64,000 bases of DNA. Source: Allacma fusca (Eukaryota > Arthropoda > Collembola > Symphypleona > Sminthuridae). How positions within the stretch are numbered: position 1 is the first letter of the stretch; each line of letters begins with the position of its first letter. The stretch lies in NCBI GenBank assembly GCA_947179485.1, contig OX359245.1, positions 8,537,001-8,601,000 of the forward strand. The letters are read 5' to 3'. Positions 10,796 to 22,841 of the stretch are shown in pieces. The translations under genes were made by a program, and so were the position numbers. Below the pieces are notes generated by a model. That model saw only the letters and a program-made list of their open reading frames with translations. It did not search any database and was not told the origin of the DNA.

Positions 10796-11442
10796 TGGAT
10801 GGACTAAAATTAGTTAACGCCACAGTAGTTTTTTCATGAGAGTAGTAATTGATGTTAGACAAACTGCTGCCTTATTTAGTTTAGCTTAAAACAAAATTAA
10901 GGAAAGTGGAGAAAATTTGCCAGAATATTATAATAAATTTGAAATCCCGACGCACAGACAATTATTAGAAATACTTTCATTGGGACACTCACACTGGAAA
11001 TGTAGGGTTCCATTGAGAGTTGAAATAGAGACACTGGAATCAAGTATTTTTAAAACTTCCACGCCGTCCATTTTGTAAGCCCGTGGCAGATTTAACCGTT
11101 GGTTAAGGTTTTGCTAATGGAAGGAGGTTCAAACTGCTTGTTCTCAACATTGAGACATTCAACACAATCTCCGAAGATACATACACGTTGGTACATATAC
11201 GAAGGTACGTTCTAGGTACGAGACTCATAGAAACTTGAGGAGTTACATCGTTCCCTCTTCCATTATTTAAATAAAAGTAGCAAAAAAAGTTGGTCCTTCA
11301 TACGCTTTCCTTTCTCTCTCTCTCTCTGCACATAAAGTACACTGAAGTGCCCGTGTACGCGGGAGCAATAGCCGGCTTTACATTCACATACATGATGATA
11401 TGAAAGGAAATACTACGGTGTAAAGTATAATGGGAACAAAAA

Positions 11443-11640
11443 ATGGAGATACTGTCACAACTCATGGTAAATAATTACCTATCTACTATCTATGAATTTC
11501 CTTATAGGAATAAATTCATATTTTCCGGGATTAAGAGGAAATGCATACAGAGAAAAGAAAACCAGCTAATAGGTTGCAAATATCGTAGTACGTTATGCAA
11601 TGCAAATAAAAATTATTTACAAGACAAAATGAAGATATGA
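11443..11640 (+). CDS. 65-residue unidentified open frame in palindrome arm
   Basis: A basic open frame with no recognised motif; the mirror copy is at 590-787 on the - strand. In both arms it lies upstream of and divergent from the polymerase. A further open stretch continues to about 11815 in another frame. It could be a decayed Polinton gene or chance. Confidence 0.2.
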   Translation: MEILSQLMVNNYLSTIYEFPYRNKFIFSGIKRKCIQRKENQLIGCKYRSTLCNANKNYLQDKMKI

Positions 11641-11977
11641 CTTTTGTACGTCTTTAGATTTGCTGATGAGTACACTAACAATCAGAAGTGATACATCCAT
11701 ACCACGAACCTCAGATCCCCATATAGTAAAACATATTCACAGGAAGAAAATAAAAAGATTCGAAATAATTATTAAACCTCCGGCTAAAGATACGCGGAAT
11801 AATGGGGCATAAAAAAACGGATGAGCATGAGTGTCCATTTTTAAGAGTATTTTAACATGCAGATTTATACAGAGCTCTGCAGGTTTATGCAGAGTACATA
11901 CTATATGAGTTAGTGATGAATTTGTTTATTCTGGGTTCAAAAATGAGGAGAATGCACTTTCCATCCTTATGTAATGA

Positions 11978-13016
11978 ATGATAAATGTGGGACGTAGCAT
12001 GCATTGCAGAAAGGTTATTACTATTATGACTAGCTGCGGTACATTAAAAAACTCCAGAGTAGACATAACAACAATTATTCTCATGTTAGGGTGTTTAATT
12101 GCAAAAGTAACCCCAGATTTTTCGTCATGCAAAAACATGTTTTTTGTTATAGACACTGCAATAAGATTTGAGTGCAAAAATTCAAGCAATGATGGATTTT
12201 TTATTGCAACAAATGTGGGAGAGTGCCTCATTATTTTCAAAACTCCGGGCAAATTAGTCAAACCTGAAGTTAGTCTAAGTAGCACCATGAAACCGGATGA
12301 AGCTAACACTGCGCCAATTTTAGTTCCGAGTATTAATGGAGCGATACCTTTTACAGCTTCTAGTGAAGTTAACACCAGTGTGATTAGCTATACAGGAATA
12401 ACCTCAAGTGTGAGTGTATCCCCGTATGAAAAAAACAAGATGAACGTTTTTCTTCAACCTCCACAGTTCCAAAGGATCAGCTTCAAATCCACAATTATGT
12501 TGCAAGTTCTTTTGCTAACTCAATTATCGATGTTACTAGCATTCTATTGAGGTTTTTGAAATTTCGGAAACAAGTGTTACGGAATTTGTGAAAAAAATAG
12601 AGGAAGATGTAAATGATTCCGTATTTCAATTTCAAATCATAAACTCTCACGATCATGATGTGACTGAACAATGGGTTAAAAACAATTTGACTGAATCAGT
12701 ACACTTTCCCCAAACTTTGTCCTCCTCAAAAAATGATAATCAGACAGCCTTAAAAACATTTCTAAATGTGTACCCGATTCATCCCGAGGAAAATTTACAT
12801 TATCTGATAGCAAGTGAAAGTCTAAACAAATCTATTGATCTGACTCTGCAATAATCTGCAGCAAGTACAGTATACCTAAAAACCGTTCAAACTGATTGTT
12901 TAAAGTTAGCCCTGAATAGTTTTGATGAAAATTATTCTTTGTTTACAACTGAGGTTCCTAGTGCCACGAATATGACAGATACACCAGCAAGTAAACACAT
13001 GTTGCCCATTCCTTAA
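11978..13016 (+). pseudogene. unidentified decayed coding region at palindrome edge
   Basis: A 190-codon frame (11978-12550) spans the outer end of the visible arm. It is followed, after a frame change, by 12540-12854 and then open stretches to about 13016. Together they would give ~340 residues with several Asn-x-Ser/Thr sites in the last part and no recognised domain. The opposite strand is also open at 11926-12375, so the coding strand is not certain. It diverges from the polymerase copy on the - strand and may be another Polinton gene; integrase motifs were looked for and not seen. Confidence 0.3.
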
Positions 13017-13059
13017 GCCGGAATTTTTAATAGAATCTTGCCTTCAGTCGAGTTTGTAG

Positions 13060-13860
13060 CAATAAATGATGTTAACTTAAGCAAAGTTCTGGGCACTTGT
13101 ACATGAGCTGGAGAAGCTACATGAATTCAACCCGTAATTATGAGCAAATAACTTGGGTCGAGAACAATCCAATAAAACACTTGACAGGTAGATATATTTC
13201 CAAGTCAAATTCTCGTCATTCACGTTTTCAATAAACGAAGATTTTTTTAATTGACAGGAGTAAAATTACGTGATTGAATTATAATATCAAGCATTATTAT
13301 TATATTCCCCAGTGTACTCCGGCTTTAAGCAAAAACGTTGGATGAGAGCAAAAGATTCTATTCACGCTCACACATGCCGAGTACACGCTAGCATTCGAAA
13401 GTATGAAAAACATTGCTTCAATCGAACCGTCATGCAATGGAATAGTCAAAGCCCTCTCACGTCTCATCCATTTTGATGTTATTTTTTGCTACGATGGCAT
13501 AAAATGATTATAAGTGAAACAAATCACACGTCTTGTATAAGACGAGATTATATCTCATGGTTACAATTTATTCTCTTGACGCTTGCTGTTCAGTCAGTCA
13601 ATTTCATCGGCTTGGAAGCTAACAAATTCTGATTCTTCATTTTTACTTTCTTTTAATTAGTGTGGTTTAAACTGGATAAATAATTAACATAAAGGTATTG
13701 CAGTTTTGTCGAAAAACGAAAATTCAAGCAAGTGTGTACCCCTTAATATCAAACTAATTGTAAGTTCGTACAAATGTCAAACCCTAGATTTAGTGAAAAG
13801 GTTGGTAGTTAATGAAATATTTCCCCTTTATTTAACATAACAAGAAATGAGATAAAAACA
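13060..13860. other. no gene seen
   Basis: AT-rich sequence with no convincing open frame or repeat; it separates the palindrome flank from the second Polinton fragment. Confidence 0.5.
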
Positions 13861-14128
13861 CTTCAATCTGGTACTAAGCAGTGCATTGAAAAACTAATAT
13901 GCATAATACACCTTAACCCGTATTGAGGAGGGAGATTTGCAGTAGTAGAAGACTTTTTAAAACTTTGTGTAGAGTAAAAAGACAGGGATATCGTGTTAAA
14001 ATACAATAAGAAATAAGCAAAAATAGAAATTGTAAGGATGTTTGGGCTGAAGTTAGGAAATGCAATTATACACAATCTATCACGGCAGCAATGAAGAAGC
14101 AACAAGGGAAGATTTTTCTCGCTAAATT

Positions 14129-14332
14129 ATGCAGGAAACGTGGGTACATTTACTAGTGGAATGCAAGATGCTAAACGCTCACAGGTCAAGCCATCTAGGT
14201 AGGGCGACGGACACCAATCAACAGTTCCAGTGGAAGTACTCAGAACTTTTGTGTACTTCAAATAATAATCAATTAAACGCTGTATATAATTATGTGATTG
14301 AGATATTTAATTTAAAACTAACAAACCAGTAG
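14129..14332 (+). pseudogene. possible C-terminal fragment of a LINE-type reverse transcriptase
   Basis: A 67-codon frame contains Glu-Thr-Trp-x-His-Leu-Leu-x-Glu-Cys near its start, like the Cys/His segment at the end of R1/Jockey-type polymerases. The upstream cysteine pair is not visible and no polymerase domain precedes it, so this is tentative. Confidence 0.3.
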
Positions 14333-14339
14333 CTTATAA

Positions 14340-14545
14340 AACAGTTCCAAGATATTATTTCCCGGTTCTGTTATGTATTTTCCAGCTCCCTTTTTACGAA
14401 ACGTTAGACCTCCTTGTAAATAAAAGTCCACCCATACTCGCCTCCTTATTGAATACCTGGCCCATATTGAGGGTCATAATATCTGTAAAACTTGCTCTCC
14501 ATATCGGAGCACAGGAAGGTTTCAGTCATTCTTATCGTGTATATT
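14340..14545 (-). pseudogene. small gene after penton in second Polinton fragment
   Basis: On the - strand, downstream of the penton remnant, a short frame has a Tyr-Tyr, Gly/Gln-rich start and then basic residues, with two stops. This fits the Gly-rich small protein that follows penton in Polintons, by position and composition. Confidence 0.3.
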
Positions 14546-14559
14546 ACTTTTTAGTTTCT

Positions 14560-15237
14560 CCTCTCACGGAAGTGTAGTGTACACTTGAAGTCTTTAAATT
14601 CGAATGGCATTAGTCTCTAAGATTTATTCAATATACACACGTTAACAGAGTCAAATGAGTTTGATTTAAAAGTTAGATATGTTGGATTGTATAATTCATA
14701 TCCATATGCCTTATCATTAATGAACGTTTCAGACATGCATCGCATCAACGGTGCATAAGCGTCACCTACATATTGATTTTCGACATTGTGACAGTTTAAA
14801 AATCGAAGATCATTTCCAAATTCCTTATACAGCTTATGACGAGCTCGATGCTTCTCAAAGATAATTGTAGATGGTGCTATGACATTCTCAGTCAAATCCC
14901 TTTTTCAATGTACTGGATGAACCATCATCACTTATCCTCACACTTTATCATACACAATTGTGTGACTCCTGACATATTTCATCCTTCTAGTTGTAACAAA
15001 TTTATTTTGAACTTTTTTCTCAAATTGACTTCATTGATCCGGCTCGCGAAGAATTTCACAATATTTGAGTGTCTTGAGGGAAACCGTTGGGGGCTGGATG
15101 ATTGTGGAAGAATTGTAGAGTCTTTGTGCTAGACCTATAGTTTCAGTTTCCGTTCCACTAATTTCTCTTGAGGTTAAAAAGCTTATATACACTTTCGTAT
15201 CAATGACGGTTAAAGCAATAAAGTTTTCACTCATTTC
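14560..15237 (-). pseudogene. second Polinton: penton-like minor capsid fragment
   Basis: Read on the - strand, pieces 15234-15031, 15030-14900 and 14895-14617 are nearly continuous, with three stops. The C-terminal piece has a Val-Gly-Asp block followed by Ala-Pro-Leu-Met-Arg, and after one more stop a Thr-Leu-His-Phe-Arg end at about 14570, matching the minor capsid family seen at 4882-5945. The two copies are clearly diverged. No polymerase, ATPase or major capsid piece was found next to it. Confidence 0.5.
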
Positions 15238-15639
15238 CCTTACAATTTCAGATGAGAAGATCTTTTTACGTTTTATTCTAGCATCTTAAGACAGGAGTAT
15301 CCTAGGGAGGTCCAAGAGGTTATGTTGGGGTAATTTAATAGGGGTAATTGATATAACCCCACTATGTCCAATGCAAGATATACATATATCTTGAAATTTA
15401 CCTTTTATGCAATTTCATACTAAACATTCCAGAAAGCATGGAGTTTGGAAAACATTGCTTGAAGGGGATGATATAACTGTCCCTGTAAATGTAACAGGCT
15501 TTTTCCATAGGAAACACCACGGAAGAGAGACATTTTGGGTTTATACATATGTACCATGGATAGTTTCATATTTCAGTTCTCCGATAGTGTGTCCAATGTA
15601 GTATGGGTATAGAAATGTTGTACTTAGCACTGCGGCCCG

Positions 15640-15810
15640 CCAGGCTACCTAGTCTAGTCTTTAAAGTTTAGCTCAGCAACTAGTCAAGTCTAGTCAAGTC
15701 AGTTATATTTTTAAGTAGCAATAGTCAAGTATAGTCCTAGTCTTGATTCTGCAGCTAGTTCCATAGTCAAGTCTAGTCAATTCTCCTAGTCACACTGTAC
15801 TTTTTTTTAA
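15640..15810. repeat. AGTCAAGTCT-type degenerate simple repeat
   Basis: Many copies of AGTCAAG/TCTAGTC variants. It resembles the short-motif subterminal arrays of the hAT elements in this window and may be a relic of such an end, but no terminal inverted repeat or target duplication could be defined. Confidence 0.45.
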
Positions 15811-17870
15811 AATTACTTCATTTTGATAAGCAACATTTATTTTCAAAAACTTGAGTATCGTTGAGTTCAAAATTGTCATATTGTAGCGAATACCTCTAGC
15901 AAAAAACTATATCGTTTTTATTTACGGCAAACGACTTACAAATGAGAAACAACACGTGTAGATTACAACATCAATACAATGAAGTTCAGTAGTTTTTTGC
16001 TCAATCAACAAATTTCAGTAATGATGATTTATGGGCTGGACCACCCTGGCCCGACCATGCTAACAAATTTAGGGCCAAGGAAAAAAATCAACAAGGCCCC
16101 CAGATTCCGTATGCAAAGGCCCACAAATTTATTTTGAGGGTTAAGGTCAAAGTACAAATAATTTTATTAACCCTCCCCTGATTGTCCGAAGTTATTTGTA
16201 AGCAGTTCGTTTTTGCAACTTTGGCAGTAAGTTCGGAATCTAATTTAGAAAATAGTAAAGAAAATAGGGCTTTGTAGCAAATTATGGTTGAACTTTCTTA
16301 TCTGGTATATAGGAATTTTACATTGGAATATTATCTGGTATATTATTTGAAATTGCCACTGGGACCAGGGTTGCAGAAAACCGGCTATCCGTTGGTAGAA
16401 TAATGAAGTTTCCAAACCTTTGGACGAATTAATTAAAGAATCTTGACTGTTAAAACCTGTTAATTTTTTTATTGTAGTAACGTATTGCGGTAATTCAATA
16501 GGGAGTGTGAATTGTGCTATTGTTTTGGGGAAAATCCCCAAAAATTAATAGCTCACTCTGCAGCTTAGGAGATTTGATTTCACTGTCTTTACACATCTAG
16601 TTTTAATGACCATGAGCATTTCAAGTTAGAGAGGGTGAATATCTTCCTAATTCCATACACTTTCTTAACTTTGAAATTTTAAAATAAAATTGGGCCATTT
16701 CCTAAGAATCCGGGTGAAAATATATCGTAATATCAAGAATTAAATTAAAATAATGTGCATGTTTGACAGTCTATAATCGCCTCACAATGGTTAAATACCC
16801 GATCGAAGAAACATACAATGCATCTTGTAATATCAACATTAACTCTCGTGTAACAAATCTCCTCTGGCATTAAATAATTCGTAGTTTTCCTACATTTTTG
16901 AATGATGGACACGAGCAGCGTCCTTGAAAGATTGTCAAGAGTTCCACTTCCAGTTTATGTCAGGAAAGAGTTGTTGAAACAATTTTGTGAATATACTTTT
17001 GATTTGTACCTTTTCAACAGGTATTTGCAATAATTCCATGAAACAATACCTTTGGTAAGGTAAAGCTGTCTTGAAATCTCTGCACACATTAATTATTAAA
17101 GTAACTAGAAGAAATAAGAAATTCCAAATTAATGCAAAAATTATTGGCAAATATGAAACTTTTAATAAAGCAAAAACCGTTCGTTGCAGACTTCCATAGA
17201 ATATTTTGCCTGGGACAAAAAATCTTGTGAGTCAGCAATCCTGATTAATTTTTATTTTATCCAACCAAAAATTCTAATCCGCATTTGATTATATTAGAGC
17301 AAAATTTCCTCACATTTACATTATTGATCTGAGTCAAGACTTGATATCATAAGGATGAGGATCATGACCCGAATGACTACCAAATGCCTTCAATTCACCC
17401 TCTCATTTCAACGTATCAACGGCTACAGGGGTGCGTACTGTCAGAGGAATTTTCAGAAAAAAAGGGGAACAAAAACTCATATCATATTGGGCTGTGTCTT
17501 GGATAAATCCTTGGCCAGGAATATGTTTTTCACTCCTGCATTTTATCTAGGAATTTTGGTTAATTATATTTTGATTCTGCATATTCATCAAGAGCGTAGT
17601 GTTCAGCTTCACAACCAATTGAATATTTGACTGGTCCCTTAGCCTCAGAGGTTTACTCAGTAAATCTGTCACTGGTTTAATTTCAAACTGAAATATTTTG
17701 TGCTTTTCTAAAAGTTTCGCCAAAAACTATGTACTTACAGTATTTTAACGTATTTTTGAAACTTGCTTATGAATTTCAAGGAATTATATTTTGAATAACG
17801 CCATTATTCTTTATTGTTATAATATTATTATAATTCCGATCAAAATGTTTAAAGTTGCGAATAAGTTATA
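15811..17870. other. no recognised gene; several chance-length open frames
   Basis: AT-rich sequence. A 98-codon - strand frame (16245-16541) and a 71-codon one (16935-17150) have no recognised motif. Segments near 17,350 resemble pieces of repeats elsewhere in the window (for example near 42,680). Confidence 0.4.
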
Positions 17871-18273
17871 TTTTTTAAGCCGCTAAGTGTTTGCTTTAGT
17901 GGAGTGAAATCATCATTTTTTCAAAGGGATTTCATATCATTGTCCCTTTCTAGCAAACCTTAATTCCATTATTTTCCCAGTCAATTCTTAAAACTAACGG
18001 AGGAATATTTAAATCAAAATCTGAACCTAAATTTCTAAACGGAATACCACGTGAAAATTTGTTTTTTAAACATACAAATTCAAATAGATACATATAAATT
18101 CGGAGGGTATTCAAAACGACGACAAAATTAGTTACCATGCATATCATTCGACTATGAATAAAAAGTCAATTTTTAAACTTTAACTTACTTACTTAAATAC
18201 TTATCTTTGTCTGAACAAAAAATTGACACAAAATTTATAAGTATGTGAAAGCCTGAATTTTGTCACACAGCAC

Positions 18274-19843
18274 CAGAGCTGCGTTCAAATCTAGTTATTT
18301 TAGCCAACTTGACTTGATCTTGACTTGAACTTGATTTGAACTTAAAAAATTTCCTAAGCAAGGTATCCGCACTTATACCTGATGAATCAAGCTTCTCAAG
18401 CAACTTGAGTATTCAAGTACACGATTTTCAAGTTCATTTTATTGAACTTGAACTTGATCATAACTTGACGTTCAAGTTGGGCAAATAACTTGACCTGAAC
18501 GTGAACTTGAAGTTGATTATTCCAGAAATGTTTGCGTAAATAAATAAACAATACTAGAAATTTTGTCACAACTATTATAACTAATAATGGGTAATCGTCA
18601 TTAGGATAAACTAAACGACATGGTATGAAATTCTTTACTTTAAAATTGCTAAAAAATTTAAAATACTTGATCAAATAAATGTAAACATTGTAGTCCAATC
18701 TAATTTACTAATTTGCACTATTAAGAGTTTAGAAATCACATTACTGGCCTGTTCACATTAGTGTTGCACTCATCTGGCGAGTGTAACCAGGAGTTATATT
18801 CATAAATATTTGTCGTCGTTAATTTTATTTAACCAATGTTGATTTATGAGGTTGTTCGTCTGCGCTATCATGTTTAATATTAGCAAAAATTATTCTTACA
18901 TGAAATAATAAGTTATTCGTAAACTTCTTCTTAGCTTCAGAACAGGTGAAGTGAACAATGATTTCATTTTTATAATCTAACTAGAACCCCGAGTATCAAG
19001 AACATGTTTATAAAACAACAAGTTGGAAATTTTAATTATTCAAAATTCACAGTATGGAACTGGGACACAAAACTTATTCGCGACCACTGGGCATGGTGGA
19101 AGCGACTTTAATGTCGATGGAATGAAAAAAATACAAAGATGTGATTATTATGATGATTGACGCCCAATATTATTTTTAGTGGGATGCAATGATGCCACTA
19201 ATTAGGCATTGCTTACTGTCGGTACATTTGAAAATGATACTTGGCCAATAAAGGACAGGTGTGTTACGAACGCATCTCTTGACTCCGATAGGACGATGAT
19301 GTTTCACGATTTTCAGCGCGAAATAAAAGCATGTATGCAGATGCAATGTAAATACCCTGCAACCGGATTAACAAATTGACACTCGATGATTGACTCATTT
19401 GTCACTCATATTACAAATAAAGAGTCAATCTATGGTTGGCAAGTAATCGATGACTGACAGTCACTCTATGGTAACAAAACAAGCACAAGCCAATCGGAGG
19501 CAAGAGAGGCGTGCGTAATACACCTGTCCTTAATTGGCCAGTTTTCATTTCCAAATGCCCCGACATTACATTGCTTTTCAGTGACAAAAACTCATATTAT
19601 ACTCAAGTTTTATTCAAGTACTTCCATTCAGTGTACTAGAACTTGACTTGATTTTGTAATCAAGTAATAAATTACTAACTTGAACTTGATTGAACTTGAA
19701 CTTGAAAATTCAAGTTAAAATTATAATTTCACTTGAACTTGATGTTTAAGTTTCAAGTTACGAAATTGTTTGTACTTGACTTAACTTGAACTTTATACGC
19801 ACTTGAACTGTTCAAGTTATACTTGAATTTGAACGCAGCTCTG
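18274..19843. mobile_element. non-autonomous hAT, CAAGTT family, copy 1
   Basis: Terminal inverted repeats start CAGAGCTGCGTTCAA and end with its complement. The 8-bp flanks are CACAGCAC and AACAGCAC (7 of 8 identical). Several hundred bases next to each end are made of CAAGTT/AACTTG variants, and the centre has no transposase. The interior matches copy 4 (60688-61892), except for a 349-bp nested element. Confidence 0.9.
19217..19565. mobile_element. 349-bp MITE nested in CAAGTT hAT copy 1
   Basis: Inverted repeats of about 76 bp begin TGTCGG and end CCGACA, flanked by TTAC on both sides. The related element at 60688-61892 has the undisturbed site with a single TTAC, which proves insertion. 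The superfamily is not clear from a 4-bp duplication. Confidence 0.9.
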
Positions 19844-21793
19844 AACAGCACTTCATTTCCAACTAATTGTTTCGAGAAATTAGTTTGGAGAAATTCATCG
19901 TTTGGAGCAAAGTTGCGGAAAAGTAATGTTTCTGGTGCTGCCAATCTTTGTTGGATACTTCAAAAAATGGTGACTTAAATGTAAAGTAATGTCCATAATA
20001 ATGCGCCCAATGCGTTTTACAGTGGGCTTTCAATATCCGACATTAAGGTTTTATTCTTTTTCAAATTTCCAAAAACCATTCCTACAATACAAATACAGTT
20101 TTTCAAAGGAACTTCATAACGTTGTCAGAACTAATTCGGTTATTTTCCCAGTAAAATTTGAAAACCAAAGGAGTGATATGTGATTAAAGATTTGAAATGA
20201 AAATTTACTATAAAATGAATATTATTATTTTAAATGCAAATTTATATACAAACAAATTAGGAAGGCATTGAAAACGATAAAAATGAATTACCATCTATTT
20301 AATTTAAATACGAATAAAAATTCAGATTGTAAACAGCAAATACCATCTTCAATCGTCACTCTATTCACAAAATATTTGAATACCAATATTGAAGAGCGTG
20401 AAATCTTTGAATTTTTACAAAAAGCAATTCAGTTCCATTATAAATTTTCAAGACGTTCATTATTACTTCTTCAATTTCAAATGTATTTGAGTAAAATGTA
20501 GTTTACGCTACAGCTTGTACACGGAACCTTTAACGTTTAATTAAAATTAGAAAGACATTTAAATGAAGCAGGTCAATTTCATATCACATATTCAATCACC
20601 ACATAGATCCATCTTGTTTAGACATGAATGAAATCCATGTTTTAAACCATAAAATTAGGATAAGTTAATAATTGGGGTCAATGTTCAATCTCATTTAGAA
20701 TTATCAAATTCAGATTTCAAGTTAAAATTTCAAAATTTGATCCCAAGCAGGGATTATTCCGAGTTTTGAGCAAACTACAGTAGCAAATCCGGGTGGAAAA
20801 AATTTGGAGGACAATATTGAAGGTTTTTCATAATTCTACGTGGACATTTAAAAAAATCCAAACGTAAATCAAATTCACTTTTCCTGCAACAGTTCAGGTA
20901 GCTTTGATGGCCTTGAAAAATTTTGAACGACAGAGATAAAAAATGCCCCTGAAAAATTCTTTTCCGATTTTCCGAAAGCAAGCGGTAATTCGAATTCTAT
21001 GTCAGAAAAGAGCAATTTAAGTAATTTTAAAATAGATTTTTGTTTCGTACCTCCTGAACAAGTACTTGTCAATAAATGTTTTAACCACTTTTGGTATGGT
21101 AGGACAGCCGTCAAAACTTATTTATATAACTTAATACGCATTAATTAATGTACTCCAGTTGTCAAAATCTAGTTGTCTTTTCTTATGGTTGCCGTAACTA
21201 ACTTATTAGACCTGTGCAGTGTGGCATCTTGTGACATTCTTCGTTGTACAGGTCTTAAAAATGAACAACTGGCGTCGAAGCTGAGTAACATATTAGCTCA
21301 GTAAATTTTAAACAAATTTGTTTTCACTTCTGATTTCATTTCGCAATCCAGTCTTTTAAGGCAAAACTATTGAAATGGGTTTCTAATTATACCAATAATA
21401 ATTTCTAATATACAGTACCATTATATATTTTTAAAAAATCAAATTTTCAAAAGTACGAATTTTTCACGCTTTTTTAAATGTTCCACTTATTTTTTGTTCA
21501 AAGTTTTATTTAAAATCTGGGACCACGTAACGATTAAAAAGTAATGGGATTTATTGTAGCATACTATATTTGTCAACTGTATTTCGAGAAAAGTTTTTCA
21601 CGACAGCGAAATGAAAAAAAAATCTAAAAAAACTTAACTGACATTTCCCTTCATTTGAAAATCCTTATTCAGCTATCCTTTACAATAAATCTTAAACTGG
21701 CGCAACAAGCCTAATAATACTGTCTGTTGAGTATCAATTGTTGTTATGAAAATAATTTAAGAAGTGTTATTGTTTCAAAACTTAAAACTATAA

Positions 21794-22261
21794 TAATTGT
21801 TAGTAACAAACTATGACATTTACCGCTCTACGATTCTGTTGAGAAAAATTGTCAATTTTCAAGTTCATAAAATGTTACGAGAAAATGAGAAAAGGAAATG
21901 TAGATTCAGTCAAGAATTGAGCTTCTATGCATTAAACGGGTTATATTATTTTCGAAGTGACTTTTGTAATAATTATTGGACTCTTATGGGGTTCTTGCAG
22001 TGCTCGGACTGGGTACGGGTAATACTCTAATTGTTAGTAACAAACTATGACATTTACCGCTCTACGATTCTGTTGAGAAAAATTGTCAATTTTCAAGTTC
22101 ATAAAATGTTACGAGAAAATGAGAAAAGGAAATGTAGATTCAGTCAAGAATTGAGCTTCTATGCATTAAACGGGTTATATTATTTTCGAAGTGACTTTTA
22201 TAATAATTATTGGACTCTTATGGGGTTCTTGCAGTGCTCGGACTGGGTACGGGTAATACTC
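21794..22261 (+). repeat. 234-bp perfect tandem duplication (two units)
   Basis: 21794-22027 and 22028-22261 differ by one base that I can see (G/A near 21967/22201). Each unit contains the same 77-codon open frame and ends in GGGTACGGGTAATACTC. The frame has no recognised motif and is probably not a gene. Confidence 0.9.
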
Positions 22262-22385
22262 GGGTAAATAAGTACGGGTATGGGTATGAGTACTACCCGG
22301 GTACAGAAGTTGCATACTCGCAAGTACGCAGATACTACCCGGGTACTCTGGATTTTAGACATTGAAGTGGGTACAGGCATACCGG
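22231..22385. repeat. GGGTAC/GTACCC degenerate repeat
   Basis: Dense GGGTA and TACCCG motifs on both strands, like the ends of hAT elements. It starts CAGTGCTCGG, but a matching right end and target duplication were not found. The first 30 bases are included in the preceding tandem unit. Confidence 0.45.
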
Positions 22386-22841
22386 TCACTCGAAATATAT
22401 AGGATCCCACAGTAAAATCCATAGGATAAAAGTATCAGATTTGCGGACGATATCTCAAACGATTTTACTACAGGATCCTATACTTTCCCATAGTTACTAG
22501 TCCCAACCTCGTATGGGATTTTCTCCAGGTTGTCCCATAGTTTAAAATTCATAATTATCTTATGCACGTCTCTACCTCTACTCCATTTTCCTCCAAAATT
22601 AAAACTACATAACTGTCTTTATTACAGTTAGTTTAATTTTTAGACAATAATTGTAAATAGTACTAATATTTGCAATTGTCTAAACAATTAAGCTAACTGC
22701 CATAAACATTTGCATACATATACATCTTCTCAAGTTGTCATCCGTAATACAGTGAATTTCCTATATAGTGGTTTCCTCTTAGCTAGCATTCCCTTTATAT
22801 GGGCATGTTTAAAATTTCCCTAGGATTACATTTACATTACA

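Larger units (their letters stand above)
9220..12229 (-). repeat. right arm of the giant inverted repeat
   Basis: Reverse-complement copy of 1-3009. Its inner edge lies inside the hAT-1 transposase exon that ends near 9219, and inside what corresponds to the second intron of the polymerase gene, so the duplication junction joins a Polinton intron to a hAT element. Such near-identity means a recent inverted duplication, arm-to-arm gene conversion, or an assembly artefact; the sequence alone cannot separate these. Confidence 0.95.
17875..21300. repeat. copy of a large interspersed repeat (family R), split by a hAT MITE
   Basis: This begins with the segment containing TTTCATATCATTGTCCCTTT, which recurs near 31,855, 32,220, 50,905 and 57,197. 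Further segments at 19,910-20,330 and 20,870-21,115 recur near 42,920-43,080, 32,930-33,150 and 51,395-51,620. Copies are diverged (roughly 75-85% by eye) and not coding; short open frames within them are ignored. The insertion at 18274-19843 interrupts it. Confidence 0.7.

Noticed and set aside
1-12229. Palindrome arms as ordinary Polinton terminal inverted repeats
   Set aside because: The arms contain polymerase sequence and lie inside the gene order, and the centre lacks integrase and protease.
16245-16541. 98-codon - strand frame
   Set aside because: No motif, no neighbours and AT-rich composition; kept only as a remark in the intergenic entry.
18396-18698. 100-codon - strand frame and similar ones at 56455 and 60800
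   Set aside because: They arise from CAAGTT arrays in MITEs; not genes.
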